Assembly: GCA_002373815.1 (NCBI GenBank)
Contig: DFKH01000036.1
Coordinates: 1-7,604 of the forward strand
DNA: 7,604 bases
From: Alphaproteobacteria bacterium UBA3650
Lineage (GTDB): Bacteria; Pseudomonadota; Alphaproteobacteria; CAAHEQ01; UBA3637
Reading direction: 5' to 3'
Under the pieces are notes generated by a model, which was not told the origin of the DNA, did no database searches, and saw only the letters and a list, made by a program, of their open reading frames with translations. A program made the position numbers and the translations under genes. Positions 6,105 through 7,604 of the stretch are shown piece after piece (position 1 is the first letter of the stretch; every line of letters starts with the position of its first letter).

Positions 6105-7385
6105 TTAGAATTTATATTGGAATTGCACGCCTAAGATATTGGATTGCATATTTTTATATTTTGCATGATTTGGTGCAGATAAAGCAGATCCTTTATCTTC
6201 TGTCGCTTTACCGGTTTTAGCAATCATATGGGCAAAACCAACATCCACTTGCCAATTGTTTTTCATATAACTGGCACCCACACTCATCCACCAACGATCG
6301 TTGTCTGGAATACGAATGGTCCGGCGTTCTGGTTTATGAGTTGGACTTTCATCCCAACCACCACCAAAGCGGAAGGTCAAATTTTTGCAGAAATAATAGT
6401 CCACACCGGCCGTTAAAGTCCAAGTGTTTCTGTATTTATAATCTGTCCTTTTTTGTCCGTTAGGTAAGGCTCTGGACCGCACAACAAAATCTGGGAATGA
6501 AGATGTCCAGTGTGTGAAACGAGCTGTTCCAGAAAAGCCTAAATTTTGATAACGATGATAGCCAGATAAGGCAATGGATTCTGGCAAATCTGGATTCGCA
6601 CGCACATTGTACTTTCCATTCATCAGTGCACCGCCTGTTATTGCTCCCAGCACAGAATTGTTTACATTGTCGGAAATTTTCAATTTTCCTTTTGCTCGTT
6701 GGGCGGAACGTAAACGCCAAGAAATACCAATCCGTGAATTTTTGTTAAATTCATACATGGCACCCAATGTGGCCGTTTTGGACCATCCACGCACATTAAA
6801 GTTCATAAAGCCACCGCCTGTAGGACCATACCCAACATCAAACATCGGCAAATCTTGTGTCATACGTCCATAGATATAACGCACAATCGCACTGGCACCC
6901 AAGGACAAGTGATCTGTCACTTTATAGGCGGCAGATATATTAAAATCGACAATATCTAATTTTGATAAAATAGCGGCTTCCGATCCAAACCAACCTTTAT
7001 CATAGTGTGTTTTCAAACCGAATGGTGCATAAATACCTGCCCCAATTTTTAAGCGGTCATTGACATTGTATTGCGCAAAACCAGCAGGAACAGGTTGCCA
7101 AAAATTCATCTTACTATGGTGTCCTTTATGTTGACCCATACCGTCCACATCAGCCTTTAAATTAATAAAATTAAATGCTTGTTGAACACCTGATTTTTCC
7201 ATCAAGGTCATCCCTGCAGGGTTAAATGCAATGGCAGAATAGTCATCCCCCATGATGCCTTGTCCCGCGTAAGAACGGCCCAAACCAGTCACAGAATAAT
7301 CGTTTAATTGATAGCTTCCTGCTTCGGCCGCACATACACCAAAGGTCGCGCCCAGCATTAAAGCTATTTTTGTTAGTTTTTTCAT
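6105..7385 (-). CDS. FadL/OmpP1-family outer-membrane transport porin
   Basis: The 426-residue precursor begins MKKLTKIALMLG with a typical signal peptide, probably cut after A22 (AEA then GSYQ). The mature start matches the FadL family: YSVTGLGRSYAGQG, then DDYSAIAFNPAGMT, in which NPAGM (55-59) is the family hallmark of the N-terminal plug. The rest alternates aromatic and glycine residues as expected for a 14-strand beta-barrel, and the last residues FQYKF end in phenylalanine, the usual barrel-assembly signal. Family members let hydrophobic compounds (long-chain fatty acids, or aromatic hydrocarbons in TodX-type members) cross the outer membrane. The substrate here cannot be told. A small His-rich loop (GQHKGHH, 84-90) is notable. 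Cys18 is not in a lipobox, so it is not a lipoprotein. It has a strong promoter and is probably cotranscribed with the small membrane protein downstream. Confidence 0.92.
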   Translation of the reverse strand: MKKLTKIALMLGATFGVCAAEAGSYQLNDYSVTGLGRSYAGQGIMGDDYSAIAFNPAGMTLMEKSGVQQAFNFINLKADVDGMGQHKGHHSKMNFWQPVPAGFAQYNVNDRLKIGAGIYAPFGLKTHYDKGWFGSEAAILSKLDIVDFNISAAYKVTDHLSLGASAIVRYIYGRMTQDLPMFDVGYGPTGGGFMNFNVRGWSKTATLGAMYEFNKNSRIGISWRLRSAQRAKGKLKISDNVNNSVLGAITGGALMNGKYNVRANPDLPESIALSGYHRYQNLGFSGTARFTHWTSSFPDFVVRSRALPNGQKRTDYKYRNTWTLTAGVDYYFCKNLTFRFGGGWDESPTHKPERRTIRIPDNDRWWMSVGASYMKNNWQVDVGFAHMIAKTGKATEDKGSALSAPNHAKYKNMQSNILGVQFQYKF

Positions 7386-7393
7386 TTTTTTAT

Positions 7394-7419
7394 CCTTTTG
7401 TTAAAAAGTTTACAAAAGG
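7394..7419 (-). repeat. 8-base inverted repeat over the fadL-like start site and ribosome site
   Basis: CCTTTTGT (7394-7401) and ACAAAAGG (7412-7419) are perfect inverted copies separated by ten bases. On the minus strand the outer arm begins two bases after the -10 box and spans the expected transcription start (about 7413-7414). The inner arm contains the AAAAGG ribosome site of the fadL-like gene. It could be an operator for a dimeric repressor, or, if transcription starts early enough, a hairpin hiding the ribosome site. Confidence 0.5.
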
Positions 7420-7420
7420 C

Positions 7421-7449
7421 ATTATACTCTTGTGTTCATAAAAATGCAA
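7421..7449 (-). promoter_or_regulatory. sigma70-type promoter of the fadL-like gene
   Basis: On the minus strand a perfect TATAAT (7421-7426) stands 17 bases from TTGCAT (7444-7449), which keeps the leading TTG of the -35 box. The predicted start is near 7413-7414, giving a leader of about 30 bases with an AAAAGGA ribosome site at 7393-7399. The upstream side is rich in A and T, which may aid polymerase binding. Confidence 0.7.
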
Positions 7450-7477
7450 CAAAATTGTCAAAAAAATGTAATATATC

Positions 7478-7604
7478 TTATTTTATTTCTTCATATTCAA
7501 CGTCAATAATTTGATTTTTTTCATTTTTTTGATGATGTGTTTTATGTGGTTTTTCTTTTTTTTCTGGCACAAATTGACTAATTAAAGAAATTATTGCCGA
7601 TACA
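7478..7604 (-). CDS. C-terminal tail of an unidentified protein (5' end beyond the right edge)
   Basis: The last 41 codons of a minus-strand gene end at TAA 7478-7480. The visible part starts with a hydrophobic piece (VSAIISLISQFVP), perhaps the end of a membrane helix. A lysine- and histidine-rich hydrophilic stretch follows (EKKEKPHKTHHQKNEKN), then a short acidic end, IIDVEYEEIK. This reads as a helix followed by a flexible tail, a plausible genuine C-terminus, but it is too short to identify. The frame is open to the window edge and ends 30 bases before the fadL promoter, on the same strand. No hairpin terminator is seen between them. Confidence 0.55.
   Translation of the reverse strand, partial: VSAIISLISQFVPEKKEKPHKTHHQKNEKNQIIDVEYEEIK

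Noticed and set aside
7320..7385. Lipoprotein signal at Cys18 of the fadL-like protein
   Set aside because: The residues before the cysteine (TFGV) do not fit a lipobox, whereas AEA followed by G at residues 20-23 fits ordinary signal peptidase I cleavage, as expected for a barrel protein.
7456..7461. A perfect minus-strand TTGACA upstream of the fadL-like gene as the -35 box
   Set aside because: It is 29 bases from the TATAAT at 7421-7426, too far for sigma70. TTGCAT at 7444-7449 has the correct 17-base spacing.

Overview
The window looks like chromosomal DNA from an AT-leaning (about 40-43% G+C by eye) Gram-negative bacterium, most likely an alphaproteobacterium. The evidence is an outer-membrane FadL-type porin with a C-terminal phenylalanine, VirB3/VirB4 secretion genes, and a compact gatC-gatA-gatB operon in the usual alphaproteobacterial order. 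The lineage is an inference. I see no tRNA, rRNA, CRISPR array, insertion sequence or phage gene.

Layout. Left, minus strand, 1-1685: virB3 followed by the N-terminal 459 codons of a VirB4-type ATPase that runs off the left edge. This is the start of a type IV secretion gene set. From 1686 to 1805 lies a divergent control region with a good promoter for the gat operon. Plus strand, 1806-5528: gatC, gatA and gatB are packed with a 1-base overlap and a 3-base gap. A 167-residue protein of unknown function follows 13 bases after gatB and appears to close the operon. The operon ends in a strong hairpin (5533-5562) that also works for the convergent genes on the other strand. Minus strand, 5579-7385: a fadL-like gene with a strong promoter is followed 25 bases later by a 63-residue DUF378-type membrane protein, then a terminator, then a second DUF378-type paralogue (66 residues) with its own likely promoter. 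At the right edge, 7478-7604 holds the last 41 codons of another minus-strand gene.

How they fit together. GatCAB is the amidotransferase that corrects mischarged Glu-tRNA(Gln) and/or Asp-tRNA(Asn), so the middle block is core translation machinery with one unexplained cotranscribed passenger. The right block is envelope-related: one outer-membrane channel plus two small inner-membrane proteins. The left block is part of an envelope-spanning secretion or conjugation machine whose remaining genes lie outside the window. Nothing here clearly amounts to a new system. The best leads are the unknown gat-operon protein, an inverted repeat over the fadL transcription start and ribosome site, and the VirB4 with an added N-terminal membrane segment.
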